Below, piece after piece: positions 23,008 to 34,149 of a stretch of DNA of 64,000 nucleotides. The number at the start of each line of letters is the position of its first letter. Position 1 is the first letter of the stretch. The DNA comes from Bedellia somnulentella. Taxonomy: Eukaryota > Arthropoda > Insecta > Lepidoptera > Bedelliidae. Both the position numbers and the translations under genes were made by a program. The notes below the pieces were generated by a model that was not told the DNA's origin, searched no databases, and worked only from the letters and a program-made list of their open reading frames with translations. Location of the stretch: the NCBI GenBank assembly GCA_963576735.1, contig OY755177.1, forward strand, positions 11,098,001 to 11,162,000, given 5' to 3'.

Positions 23008-23812
23008 GGTTTGTATGTTCCTTATGGAAACAAAAACTGCTCGACGGATTTTAACGAAACTTGGCACAGTTATTCTTCATACTCCTGGGCAGGTTATAGT
23101 ATACTTTTCAACAGAGTAGTGAAGGGGAATTATGGGAAATTTTGGGAAAGTTACTCCTTTGTTTAAGCTTCCATCGCGTATGCAGCCTTAACGGTTAAAG
23201 TTACATAGAAATAATGTATGACGGAAATATTTTTCATAAAGTTGTCTAAAAAATATTGCACAACAGTATATATTTATCTTTTATGGTTGACTCACAATAA
23301 CACGTGTAACTCCTTATAGCTTAGCAGATTGGAGCATTCTGATTATGTTTGTTTACTCTTACGTTTATAATACTCTCCCTCATCCCTGATTTAAAAAAGC
23401 TAACGTTATTATCTATTCAATAAAAATGAATCATAGAAATCGGTAGAGAAACACCGAAATTATATATGAAATAAGACATCGCGCCCGTGACCAAAACCAA
23501 ATCTTTACTAATTTACATATTACATACTAGATGGCGCCAGTAGTTGCATCCTACATCAGGGTATGGTTTCTTTTTTAGATTGTTATAAATACTTCATAGC
23601 GTTTTATTCAACTTCAATTCAATCTGAAAATTTGCTTACAAACGGAAATACTGAACCGTTCATCAAAGAGCATTCAAAATCAGGAGTGCTATAAATTTAA
23701 TAAATTAAAAACATTGCGCTAAATTTCACAATGCCTGAGCAGTGACTGAAGAAAGAAACCTCAGGTATTTAAAAAACAACGCTACCCGTGCGAAGCTGGG
23801 CCGATCCACTAG
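22851..23812 (+). mobile_element. Non-autonomous Helitron, copy 2, with empty site
   Basis: Begins TCTATACTTATAATAAATC right after A and ends CACTAG right before T. The left unit has the uninterrupted site ataca|tcataaata near 13891, so insertion was between A and T with no duplication, the Helitron hallmark. The 3' end has the short stem-loop region cccgtgcgaagctggg. It carries a (GTCT)n tract at 22975-23006. No Rep/helicase frame, so non-autonomous. 962 bp, longer than copy 1 (2242-3039), with extra sequence near the 3' end. Confidence 0.92.
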
Positions 23813-24235
23813 TCATAAATAAATATGTATTCAGTTATATATTTTGTATATAATATATGAAGTTAGCACCTTGGCTACTTAATAATCATTTTCTATTCCA
23901 ATGAAATTGAAATAAAGATAATTTTCATAGATATTTCTGACGTTCCGAGAAATATAGTCTTTCAATATAGCTATTGAAATGGAAGTTAGTTAGTGTTTGA
24001 ATAGCAAAGTCTTTCGGTACGCTCGGTTAGACACCTTTGAATAAGCTGATTGAAAAAACTCAGAGCAGCCTACGTACTGGTTACGTTGGGGTGGAAATAT
24101 AGAACTTTTCCTGTGTTAGAATGTTCATAAATAAAAGATATGAATATCACAATAAATTATTAAAACGGTAAAAAAACATGTAAGTTGTATGGAATAAAAT
24201 TTCAATGTTAAGTATTAAACTATAGATGCAGATAC

Positions 24236-24482
24236 ATACATACATATACTCACGGCTATAAATCCCTAGAAGGGGTAGCCCAAGCTAAGGAATTACAAAT
24301 TCCACAGCCACTTTTGGAACTTGAGTGGGGAAAAGATGGTAGAATAAAGGTTGTTGGTGAAGAGTCTCCAACCGCATTGCCCAAAAATCCCTTAAAATCC
24401 CCAATACCGTTAGTCGCCTCTTACGTACACCCACCGGAAGATGTGGGGTAGTACTATTCTATGCCGACACTACACAGCAAGA
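24236..24482 (-). repeat. SINE-A (right unit)
   Basis: Counterpart of 14322-14568. Confidence 0.8.
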
Positions 24483-24839
24483 TGCAGATACTTATGGCTA
24501 TAAGGCTCTAGTAGAGGTAGCCAGAGCTTTGGAATTAGAAATGGTAACATTTTGAATAATCGAATATTTTAAATACGAATGTCAACATTTCGAAAACGGT
24601 TCACGGAATTTACGTATCACATATACACATTTTCTAGAAGTATCATTTCCCATAAAAACTAAAACCAGATTATTAAAATGAATTTTTTGATTTTACCAAC
24701 TATACTTACCTTTTACTATAATCTCATTATTTCAAAGATTTTAAAGACCGAAGTAACTTTGTCTATAATCTTACAAATTGTAAATCTCTTTCACTAGATA
24801 TTATTTATGTTAGAAAATTTGTATAAATAAAACGCGGAT

Positions 24840-25180
24840 GCATGCCTGTTTGTATGCATACTTGCTTGTTCGTTTGCATGCTTGCTTGCTTGGTTGCATG
24901 TAAGGGGGGTGCAGTGGGGCAGAGCCCTTTTGCTTGGGGGGATCGAGGGGCGAAAGCCCCCTGCCAGCAAAGAAAAGTTTGGTCACATTTGGTTGGGTTG
25001 GGTTGGGTTAGATTATGTATAAAACGAGCAAGCGGAGCGAGCACCTTAAATGCCGGATGATTTTATGCTTGCATGCATGCCTGCTTGCTTGCATGCGTAA
25101 TTGCTTGTTTGCAGCTTGCTTGCATGCTTGCTGCATGTAGGGCTCGGGGGGCGGGGTGTACTACCTACATAAAAAATGCC
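24840..25180. repeat. GC-rich GCTTGC/GCATGC repeat block (right unit)
   Basis: Counterpart of 14900-15240, almost identical despite its simple-repeat nature. Confidence 0.7.
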
Positions 25181-25499
25181 TGCTAAATTATTCATAGCTG
25201 TAGGTATCTTTCAATGTATGGAAAATGATTTTATGGAACAGTGATTATTCGGAAGAGAAATATTGCGAAATTAAGGTGTATTTGGTTTTTGATTCTGTGG
25301 GAATCCGTTCCAGTGGTTACTCATAATGATAGTAAAGAAAAAAAAGTCAATCGATAATCTGGAATATAAGAATATGGTATTTGAAATTGCGGTGAAACAA
25401 TATTATGGCAGTTAAAAAAAAGTTGATTAGTTTTCGGTACAATCATATTCTGGTTTAAAAGTTTTGGAAAAACAGTATGTAACCATTAGAAATACCTCA

Positions 25500-25672
25500 G
25501 CTACTTTTGGAAGTTGAGAGGAGAAAAGATAGAAAAATAAAAGTTGCTGGTGATGGGTCTCCAAGCGCATCGCCCAACAACTTCTTTAAAAGCCCCAATA
25601 CCCTTAGTTGTATCTTACTTACTACTTCTTACTTACCCACGGGAAGAAATGGGGTATTGTTATTCAAAGCCG
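25500..25672 (-). repeat. SINE-A (right unit)
   Basis: Contains the segment missing from the left unit (tcgcccaacaacttcttt to gaagaaatggggtattg). Confidence 0.7.
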
Positions 25673-25698
25673 ATATATATATATATATATATATTTGA

Positions 25699-26265
25699 CT
25701 AGCTGACCCGACAGACTTCGTACTGTAAATTTGCTTATGCCAAACTTTAGGCAGTTTTTCCGGTATCAGGCGTGAATATTTGATTGGTTAAATTTTTCCG
25801 GGATAAAATATACTCTATTTTATAAAAGTAAAAGTAAAGAAAAAGTATATTTATTAAAAGAATTACAGCTTTCACAAATTTCCAGGGGTTCCCAAACTAG
25901 GCTTAGCCTGTACCTTGGGAAACCAATTTAATTATATAATATAATTGAATAGGCGCTTTAATCGAAGTATTATATGTTATATCAAAAAAAAAAGTATGTT
26001 ATATAATTAAAAGGATGAAAAAGAAAAAAATATATTAAAAGACACGAACAACACAAAACAAAATGATGAACATAAACAAAGCAAAATGGAGGAGAGTTCC
26101 ATAATGATAATATAATAGATCTATACATTACATTACATTACATTATAATTGGGGTCATTATCTAGCATTGTGCTAAATTTCATTCATATACATTTTGGAA
26201 TTGAGAAGCTTTTTCACTTCAAATACACAAACATCTAAACTTTCAGATTTGTAATATTAATACGA
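25699..26265 (-). mobile_element. Short Helitron with internal insertion
   Basis: Minus-strand ends are TCGTATTAATATTAC at 26265 and CTAG at 25699, with A and T flanks as expected. The two halves (25699-25805 and 26138-26265) align with the intact copy at 54070-54313. The sequence between them is an insertion. Confidence 0.75.
25806..26137. repeat. Insertion inside the Helitron
   Basis: Contains ccaggggttcccaaactagg and cttgggaaaccaattt, A-rich tracts and a terminal (CATTA)n run near 26126-26147. I know this word set as a dispersed moth repeat but cannot name the family. Confidence 0.5.
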
Positions 26266-26615
26266 TATCACTATCGTAAAGGGAAATCGACCAATTTGCT
26301 AACTATAGATGCAAACCTCTGAGGTTGAGTCAGGAGTGATGTGAAGCGGTGAAGCGTAAAATTTGACCCCAATATTGATGGAAGCTTAGCCCGTTTGTTC
26401 TCTGTTCTCTGAATGTCCGCAAACAATAGCTTTTGATTTCAGATTGGCGCTTAAACGGTCTTTACCTCTGAAACTACAAAGACTATCTTGTTCATTTAGT
26501 AAATTAGAGTACTTAATATAATGGGCGTAATATCTTTGTTTGTCGAGTATGTAAGAGTAAGAAAATTTACTATATTATTTTTGTAGATATATATAGATAT
26601 AGTATATTTATGCTG
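26266..26615. other. No recognised feature
   Basis: No coding or repeat signal. Confidence 0.35.
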
Positions 26616-26870
26616 TGTAGTGCCGGCTTAGAAAAGAACTACCCCATTTCTTCTCATGGGTGATCGTAAGAGGCGACTAGTAAGGGTATCGGTGGTTTTA
26701 AGTGATTTTTGGGCGATATGCGGTGGGAGACCCATCACCATAAATATTTATTTTACAATCTTTTCCCGATTTCACTTCCAAAAGTGGCTGAAGAGTTTTC
26801 TGATTCTGAAGCTCTTGCTACCCCTTTTAGGGATTTATAGTCGTGAGTATATGTGTATGTGTATATAGTA
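26616..26870 (+). repeat. SINE-A, near complete
   Basis: From gctgtgtagtgccggctta through cttccaaaagtggctgaag to gtcgtgagtatatgtgtatg. Confidence 0.8.
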
Positions 26871-27461
26871 ATACGTATTTTTACGTTTCCGATATAGATC
26901 TTACTTAACTACTAAGTTTTATTGATAGCTGTTATGTGTGGATATATTATTAATGGTATCCCTAGAATGGTCCGATATCTTCTTATCAATATCACTTAGT
27001 TAAGATATTTGGCACATGAGTATTGCGGTCAGAGTAGATGAGATTATCTTAACATCTCAGTTAGTAAAGCATAAAATAACAGGACAAGTTCTGTCCAGAC
27101 GTAAAGCAACCACAGGCGAAAGCTGGAACCGGCTTATCTGACAGCTAAAATAACATGACAACTTCTTACTACGAAAATTTTCTCTTTTGAGGTAATAGTA
27201 TTAACTTCATTTTAATAACTTATCGAGTTAGGAGGATACCTAAGATTTTCAAAATTACATCATTGTTTCATAAATTTTCTTAGAAGCTTGACGATAGTGA
27301 TATGAAAATTAAATAAATAAGTGAAAAGCAAAGTTGCTTATTTATGTCAATGTTACAAAACTAGTCAAAATTGTGTGTTTTGACACTATCTTCGGGAAGC
27401 AGGAAGATTATTGCTGTATTATAATATAAAATATAATAAACCCAATATTTTTTGTTATATA
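26871..27461. other. No recognised feature
   Basis: AT-rich sequence without recognised gene or repeat. Confidence 0.35.
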
Positions 27462-27680
27462 AATGGTTGTAAAAGCCCGAAAAGGGATAGCCAGAACTTT
27501 AACACAGGAAAATCAATAGCCACTTTTGGATGTTAAGTGGGGAAAAGTTTGAAAATATATATATTTTTAAAAATGATTTCGAACCTCATCACCCAAAAAT
27601 CACTTGAAAAGCCGCGATACCCTTAGTCACCTTATACGATCACCCATGGGAAGAAATAGTTTAATAATTATTCAGCTGTA
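27462..27680 (-). repeat. SINE-A, degenerate
   Basis: Contains tagccacttttggatgttaa and cgaacctcatcacccaaaaa; both ends are decayed. Confidence 0.7.
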
Positions 27681-28003
27681 TTATATAATTATGTAATAAT
27701 TGTGAAAATTCCTTCAGGCTGCAGCTGGTTACGCTCTCTGTCAGTTTTAACTTCCCAACTTCAAAGGCGTTGAACTAATCATATGGTTTGTTACACTCTG
27801 TGACCACGACAAAGGGTTTTAGGACTGATTTTCAAATTTCGGGGTAGCTGATTACCACAGCTTATAATTTAATTAAGCTGGACTTTATGAATATTTATAT
27901 TAATAATTGTTGTAAATATTTTAGGTGGGACCTACTTCGATAGATAGGATATAAAGATATTATAATGATCTAGACTCAAAACTTCCATGAACACCATATT
28001 TAG
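27681..28003. other. No recognised feature
   Basis: Near 27783-27860 a few words recall SINE-A (gtgaccacgacaaaggg), too weak to call. Confidence 0.3.
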
Positions 28004-28342
28004 AAAATAGTAGAAAGGGCTTATAAAAATCTAGGATTTGTCATGAGAGTCAGTGAACCATTTACTGACATCAACTGCATAAAGAAAGTTTATAACGCCT
28101 TCGTTCGTAGTATCCTCGAGTTTGCTTCCTCCGTCTGGTTTCCCCAATATATAAAATATGCTCATAAAATTAAATCCGTGCAGCGCACTTTCATTAAACA
28201 TTTAAATTAAGCTCGAGTATGAAACAAGGATTACGTATCATCGTGTAAATATCACGAAGTCCTCAAACTTGATGAACGTCGCTTACTTACAGATATGTCT
28301 GTTTTACACGATTTCTTGAATGACCGCATAGATAGCCCCAAC
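28004..28342 (+). pseudogene. Jockey/CR1-type LINE reverse transcriptase relic
   Basis: One frame reads ERAYKNLGFVMRVSEPF, then VRSILEFASSVWFPQY, then KSVQRTFIKHL, then two stops, then KLDERRLLTDMSVLHDFLND. This order (LGF.xR, LxYAxxxW, RxxSVQxxF, xxRR..D...L) is the segment after the catalytic palm in Jockey/CR1-type LINE proteins. The stops show it is dead. It may belong to the same decayed element as 30375-30968. Confidence 0.72.
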
Positions 28343-28483
28343 CACAGACATGTATTTGAATAGATGCCGCAAGTGCATGTACTTCGCGTGTAAAAACTGA
28401 GTAAAATTATCTTAGTTTATCGCCATTTGATTGAGTCCGTGCTCGAACGTTCTCGGTGACAGATGTCAAGCTAAATATTGAAA

Positions 28484-28565
28484 ATGCCTAATTGTGCCGT
28501 ATTGAGTTGCAAAAACTAACTAAATAAAGCGGGACTAATTAATAGAAAGATTTCCTTTCATCGGT
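28484..28565 (+). pseudogene. THAP-domain-like first exon, with stop codon
   Basis: The frame starts MPNCAVLSCKN, is stopped by TAA, then continues LNKAGLINRKISFHR up to a donor-like cg|gtaggt near 28560. THAP zinc fingers begin M-x-x-C-x-x-x-x-C and contain a SFHRFP-like motif about 20 residues on; both are visible here. The downstream Cys and His ligands are not found nearby. Could be a decayed transposon (P-element type) or a host exon. Confidence 0.4.
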
Positions 28566-29189
28566 AGGTCACTTTATTATTAGATTATGTGGTTTTTACT
28601 GCAAAATCAATTATTTCGTGTTCGTTGTGGTTTTATACTGAAAAACTTTTAAACGAGTGTGTATCGCTTAATTTATAATACATTGCCGCTTTTAGTTACA
28701 AAGCTATCTAGTATGGCTTGTCTATTAAAACACGCAATGAACATCAAAATGAACGATATTTTCACCTGTCAATCAGCTACATGGTACGGTAGCTATTGTC
28801 ATATTTCTGTCATTTTAAGCGAAATGTGTTGTACCTACACAGATAGTTGTATTCGATTCTAATTCTAATCGATTTTGGGAACAGAGAAATGATAATATTT
28901 GCGATGGATGTTCCATGTATCTAAAATATTTTTATTACTACAATGTTTCTGTTAAATAATTAATTGGAATACTCTTGTTTTAACTTTGTTTTTATTTAAT
29001 AAAATAATAGTTTAATTTTAGTTACAACTTTTTCTCTAAGCTACATTTCTTAACGTGTGGTATGTGTCAGTCTTTATTTACTTCCTTCCTTTACTCAGTG
29101 TTGCCAATATAAATGTACATATATACACGAACACGCCTCCTTACATAAGTTCAAAGCTTCTTAAGTACTACAGTATTTATAATCAATTA
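28566..29189. other. No recognised feature
   Basis: Low-complexity AT-rich DNA; a small frame at 28659-28862 has no recognisable domain. Confidence 0.3.
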
Positions 29190-29515
29190 GGGAACTATAC
29201 TCCTTTACATTTAGCATTTTTAAGTTAGTGAATTTAACATTTCCCACAGGTTTTGTAAATATATCTGCAATTTTATTTTCTGACTCTATTTTGTATACTT
29301 CCCTGCTAAACATTTTAATTTACAAAATGATAGTGAACTTCAATGTGCTTAGAAATAGCTACAGCTGCTGAATTATCTTCATAGATTTTAACTGGTTTAT
29401 AAAGCTTAGCAAAGACATCACTCATTACAAATGAGAAAATTTAATTCTGTTACTGCTTCTGATAATTCTACGTATTCAGCAAACATTGAAGAGTTTGTTA
29501 CACTACTTTGTTTTT
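29190..29515 (-). pseudogene. Copia-type retrotransposon RNase H relic
   Basis: Minus-strand pieces in different frames read MFAEYVELSEAVTE, then VKIYEDNSAAVAISKHIE, HYHFV, and then ESENKIADIFTKPVGNVKF. This is the order of the Copia RNase H C-terminus (EAEY..LS.A..E; I..DN..A; K.Hi..y.f; ADifTK). Frameshifts and stops throughout show it is inactive. Confidence 0.75.
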
Positions 29516-30374
29516 ATTTATTTCCAAAGGTGATATACAAATAAATATACTGTGAAAATTTTAAGTATCTTCTTATTAACGTTTTAATATTGAGCAAACG
29601 AACTCGGAAAAAACACGTTTATTGTAAGGGCCCCCCTTAAAATCCTTTTTTTACTTGTATTTGTTGTTATAGCGGCAACAGAAATACGCCATTTGTGAAA
29701 ATTTCAGATTTCTAGTTATCACTGTTTATGAGATACAGCCTGGAGAAAAACAGACAACGAAAAAAAATACTTGATTATTTTTCCTTCTCTACAAGTTATT
29801 TTATTTGTTTTTTTTTTCAAATCCGAATTAGTTCTGGGTTGTATTATATTTTGTCATAGCGCCTTCTACTGGCTTTCCTTTTTGTAGATAAAATTTCTTC
29901 TCGGGGTTTTTTTAAATCATTTTGTAACTTTCCGAGAACAAATTATTACAACTAGTTAATTAGGTAGGTTTTCAATAAGGACAAGTTATTATAATAATAA
30001 AGGCTACTGAACTACTCACTGACTAACTGACTCATTAACTCACTGATTTAGATCGTTGTTCTCCGAGAAGATGTAGTGGTGGAGGAAAATAATGTAGGAA
30101 GAGTTGCTCAGAATAAAAATGAGACCATGAGAAAATAGCGTTATTAAAAAACAGGTATAATTCTAGATTTATCATTCTTCTGTCAATTTATCATTCGTCT
30201 GTCGATGCACTCGAATATAATCGATTGAATCGTTTACGCGCTGACGGGGAGTTCCCATCATTAAATTGCTCATGTGACGTCACAGTAGGTGGAAAAATAA
30301 TGGCACGCTTGGTTTCTATACAAGAAATGACACTTGCGTTATCTATTCAAATACAGATCTGTGGCCCCAACATT
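29516..30374. other. Dispersed repeat pieces, no gene
   Basis: Includes a repeat-like segment (ttatagcggcaacagaaata to gagatacagcctgg, 29671-29745) and an ACTCACTGACTAACTGACTC-type microsatellite at 30014-30050. Confidence 0.4.
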
Positions 30375-30569
30375 TTATGTCAAATCGGAATTAACACCCC
30401 TTCTTACAGAACCCGACACACGCAAAAATCTTTGTTTCATATTCCACGCTCAAGAACAAACTACTCTCAAAATGCTCCCATTCGCCGCATTTTGTACGAA
30501 TTCAACAACAACTTTAGTGATTTGGACCCTTTTTTTCAAACAGATTTGAATTTCGTAAGAATATTATAG
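30375..30569 (+). pseudogene. C-terminal end of a Jockey/CR1-type LINE protein
   Basis: The peptide CQIGINTPSYRTR, then LFHIPRSRTNYSQNAPIRR, then FNNNFSDLDPFFQ ends in a stop. The motif INxPxxxTR..LF..P..RTNY..N.PixR....FN...DLD.F is the conserved C-terminus of many insect LINE proteins. The frame upstream of residue 40 of the ORF starting at 30225 does not look like LINE sequence. Confidence 0.75.
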
Positions 30570-30968
30570 AAACATTTAAAACGAGTCAAAGTTAATCAGT
30601 ATAAGCATAATTAAAACATACATAAACACATACACGAACACAAACACACACACACACACACATATCTATATACATTTCCTTCATTATCATCATAGTATCA
30701 TCATTCATGGTCTTTTTTTTGGTTCTGTTCATTTTTTTTCTCTTTCTTTCCATGTATTTTATAAACTTTATTTATAATATTATTTTTTTCTTTTTCTAAT
30801 GTACTTGCTGTTTTTTCGCGGGCAACCGCCTTAATTTCGTTCCTTTTTTGTTTTGAACCGGTAATTGTGATCACCTGTCATTGGTTTTGTAAAACAATTG
30901 TATGTTCTGTGCCATGTTTGTTGTGTTTGCTGCTGGTGGTCAACGAATAAATAAATAAATAATAAATA
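30570..30968 (+). repeat. LINE 3' UTR with (AATA)n tail
   Basis: Follows the LINE stop codon directly. Contains a (CA)n run at 30641-30662 and gttctgtgccatgtttgttg, and ends in aataaataaataataaataa, a typical LINE tail. It marks the true 3' end of that insertion. Confidence 0.7.
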
Positions 30969-31071
30969 ATGATATATATAAAATTGTAGAAATTTAATAA
31001 AGAGTTGAAATGGAAAATAGAAATCAAATGATTATCAATAACGGAATTCCATCGGGATTTGATAAAAAAGC

Positions 31072-31160
31072 GGTGCATTGTCTACTTAGAATAGCACTAA
31101 TCTTACATACCCGCGGATCTCGTACAAGGTGATAAAGGGTTTTAGGTCTATTTAAGGGAT
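31072..31160 (+). repeat. SINE-A 5' fragment
   Basis: ttagaatagcactaatctta then aagggttttaggtctattta. Confidence 0.55.
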
Positions 31161-31307
31161 CTAAGAAGTTTAGAAAATGTACCAAGACATCAAAAGCAAA
31201 CAGTATTTTATGCTGTTCACGAGTGATAACATAAAATATTAATAAATGAGAGTGAGGATCTCTCGTTCGACTCTAAATGAAAGTTAGTACGTTTGCCTAA
31301 AACCATA

Positions 31308-31480
31308 TACGAGGGACATGCTAAAAGAAACTAGATACTCAAAAATTATAAAATTTATTCTTTACTACAAGTATCGATCTTTTCAAAGTATTCACCCTGA
31401 GCACGTATACGCTTTTCCATACGTCTGAACCAATTGGAAAATACCCGTGACCACTCTTCTTTAGATACGAGTATAGTGGC
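31308..31480 (-). pseudogene. Mariner-type transposase C-terminus and TIR
   Basis: Minus frame reads KEEWSRVFSNWFRRMEKRI then RAQGEYFEKID and TCSKE before a stop, like the end of mariner transposases (W..R...C...G.YfE). Just beyond it, tacgagggacatgctaaaag at 31309-31328 would be the terminal repeat. Only the last 35 codons remain. Confidence 0.6.
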
Positions 31481-31568
31481 AATGGCAATTGATAGATTCT
31501 GCTAATTTCGATTAAAACGAATGAAATGTTTTTTTTTTATTCTTCTATACAAGCACGAATCTTATAAC

Positions 31569-31785
31569 ATACATACACGTAACAGCTGTAAATCCCCAAA
31601 GACTACTATTAAAATTAAGAGAGGAAAATCTAGTAGATTAAAAAATTAGGAGAGCCAGTCGCCTGCCAAAACTCACTAATAAAGCCCTAAATCCCTTAGG
31701 GATTTACTAGTGAGTTTTTACGTTTACACACACAGGAAGAAATGCGTTAGTGATATTCTAAGCTGAAACTACACAACTGGAATGT
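31569..31785 (-). repeat. SINE-A with internal rearrangement
   Basis: Tail acatacatacacg at left and ctaagctgaaactacacaac at right. The middle contains a short inverted repeat, actcactaataaagccctaa against tagggatttactagtgagt, absent from other copies. Confidence 0.65.
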
Positions 31786-31795
31786 ATGTAATGTT

Positions 31796-31952
31796 ATCAT
31801 CATCATCAGCCTATAGACATCCACTGCTGGACATAGGCCTCCCCCAAAGATCTCCACAACGATTGGTCCTGTGCTGCGTTCATCCATCGGCTTCCCGCGA
31901 CCTTTACCAATGCGTCGGTCCACCTTGTGGGAGGCCTACCCATACTGCGTCG
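31796..31952 (-). pseudogene. C-terminal fragment of a second LINE family
   Basis: Open minus frame of 48 codons: MGRPPTRWTDALVKVAG, SRWMNAAQDQSLWRSLGEA, then YVQQWMSIG and TGA at 31806-31808, followed by (ATG)n. GRPP.RW.D.l...aG..W...A.dr..Wr.l.eaYv.qW is a widespread C-terminus of insect LINE proteins of the RTE/BovB type. It is severely 5' truncated. Confidence 0.75.
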
Positions 31953-32232
31953 TATGTATGATGTAAATATTTCGACATTACTATATTATTTTTCTGGCAT
32001 TGAAACGAAACAAACAGTATTTTTTCAGTCTCCAGATATTGGATTATTAAAAACAACTCTCAGATACGTCTTCAAAAGCAAAAATAAAACAATACCGTTC
32101 CTGAATTTCTTTCCAGTTTCCATGGAATATTTTGAAGATGCTGAAAAATCTAGAGGTGAATTTACAAGCAAATTGCATTATTACTCTACTTCTGGCAGAC
32201 GTGCTACAAGGATACCTCAGTTACTTCATTAG
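31927..32232 (+). other. Unrecognised 101-codon ORF
   Basis: Begins inside the antisense LINE fragment and continues alone from about 31960. The peptide includes IPFLNFFPVSMEYFEDAE and ends RIPQLLH. No domain recognised. Chance or a host exon are both possible. Confidence 0.15.
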
Positions 32233-32451
32233 GTATAATTGCATTTAGCAAGCGGGGCGGAGGTTGGGTTCACTCGTGTTGCCAACCTAATAGGAATATT
32301 CCTCCTGGCTTTAGACTGAAATATTAAGGCATTTCTTTCTACGTCTTAGGGTAGGCTCGTGTAACTGAATATTATTCGTTGACAATAATGTGAGGGTCAG
32401 TCTAAAGACAAGAAGGCAAAATAACCCGTAATGTGCAGAAAAAATGTACAA

Positions 32452-32530
32452 AGTGGCGATCGCTGGTCTCTGCCTAACCCAATCATGAGGGATCTCATGG
32501 CGTGAATATATGTATACACGTATGTATGTT
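32452..32530 (+). repeat. RTE LINE 3'-terminal fragment
   Basis: aagtggcgatcgctggtctc, then atctcatggcgtgaatatat and a gtatgtatg tail. Confidence 0.7.
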
Positions 32531-33039
32531 AATGGTTCCTCCACCACCACTGATGTTATAAAAATCAATTTGATATTGAGTGAAATTAGATTATTTAAAT
32601 GTATCTGAAAATACAGGCAAACCTACCGAGTGAATAATTTAACAGCTCATTTGGATAACAGGAAGCAGACGGTTTCAAGACGGAAGTGGTCTCGACGTAG
32701 CAGGATGCACTACTTCCGCTTTCCGTTCATGACGCTCCCTTTAGGGTTGGTTTACACTGATAAGGGGCGGGTTTTCGAAGTTCTTAAAACTTTCAATGTA
32801 CCTGTTACTGTATAAATTTATACTAATATAATTGACGAATTTGTTTTATGCGCTCTATAATATATCAACATTTGTTAAAATTGAAAGTCTATAATCGAAT
32901 AGAACTCATTAATAATTTTGAAGCTTACCCATTTATGAGATTTATAGCCCTGAGTATGGACAGAAGATAGTTTCAAAGCGCTATAAGCTATCCGCTATAC
33001 ATTATTAGTTTATTAAGCTCTAATAAATGTACTCTCAAA
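32531..33039. other. No recognised feature
   Basis: A 61-codon Arg-rich frame at 32630-32815 has no recognisable homology. Confidence 0.3.
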
Positions 33040-33183
33040 GTCGAACGTTCACGCCCTATATTTCTGAAGGGGTTGGCAGAGGTACTAATTCTACTGAACA
33101 TCACATGACATCGACACCCGGTGTTCAGAGTACCCACGTGCTTACACAGTGATCTCACGTAATAGGAGACAGACCTATCTCTA
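33040..33183 (-). repeat. SINE-B 3' part
   Basis: From gaacgttcacgccctatat to ggagacagacctatct. The remaining 5' part of a SINE-B resumes at 33970, so one element may have been split. Confidence 0.7.
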
Positions 33184-33969
33184 TTAATAAATGTAATAAA
33201 TCAATTTAACAAATAAAGGTCTAATGTAACCACAGCCTGAACAGAAATGCAGTATAATTCAATAATGGAAACGCGCTACATGTAGCCACTGGATACACGT
33301 GGCGAGATTGAACGTAGAGCTCATGCATTCACTAATAGCAACACTCCTTGCCTACAAATACTCTCAACCTTTACTTCTACTTTACTATTACTACAATACA
33401 TAGATCGGATAGACTTAGAGTACCAAATATTATGCAAATTCTATGAATAAAATTAAAGTAGACTGAAAAAGTAGTTTTTAGGATAGGAATAGGGCTATAA
33501 TTCACCACGCTGGTGAGGTGTAGATTGTAGAATAGAATAACTCTATTGCACATCAAACACATATTTACAAAAAGAATAATATGATCAAACAGTTTACAGT
33601 GAGGTACAATTGGCGGTCTTACCCTCAAAAGCGATCTCTTCCAGACAACCTTTGGAAGGTGAGATCGATAAATTAATTATTTGGGTAGATGCACAAAACA
33701 AGGCCAAAAAAAACATGATAAATCTATTAAGCTTACTTAAAACTAACTTATTTAATTTAAATAACAATATAAATATTGTCATTTAAGATATTATTTAAGT
33801 TATTTAATAAAGATTGTAAGACTTTTATTACTACTATTGTAAAAGGGGTCGTCGGGATCATTGGTTTTACATAGTTTCTGAAGTACGCAAGCACAGAATA
33901 TTGTGTTGATCTTTACTAAACCTTCGTTATCAGCAATCCCACCGCCACTTTTGGATAAATATATGTAAA
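33184..33969. other. Possible insertion between two SINE-B parts
   Basis: About 785 bp with no recognised gene. The edges carry similar words (ggagacagacctatct against ggagggcaggccttt), which could be a mutated target-site duplication. Confidence 0.35.
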
Positions 33970-34145
33970 TTCGCGTAATGGAGGGCAGGCCTTTCACCGT
34001 TATATACGAATACACTCTCACATGACAAAGTACAAATTAACCACACGTATAACTTTAGAAAAGACACATTGACACACATGACATTTATGTAGGCCCGACA
34101 CTGGATTCAAACCAATACCTTTCTACATGTTAGGCGGGTGTTCAA
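33970..34145 (-). repeat. SINE-B 5' part
   Basis: cgaatacactctcacatgac, then gtaggcccgacactggattc and a decayed A box. An internal deletion removes the ccatgtgggtttcctcacg block. Confidence 0.65.
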
Positions 34146-34149
34146 CACA

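Larger units (their letters stand above)
16066..26051 (+). repeat. Tandem segmental duplication, right unit
   Basis: Collinear with 6995-16022. It is about 1 kb longer because of a Helitron (22851-23812) and two MITEs (17262-17434, 18574-18746), partly offset by having one copy of the 424-bp repeat. It continues without a break into the Helitron insert and the sequence beyond, so its right edge looks ancestral. Confidence 0.92.

Noticed and set aside
22858..23119. ORFs with QTDRQTDRQ and VCLSVCLSVCLS repeats
   Set aside because: They are translations of the GTCT microsatellite inside a Helitron, not genes.
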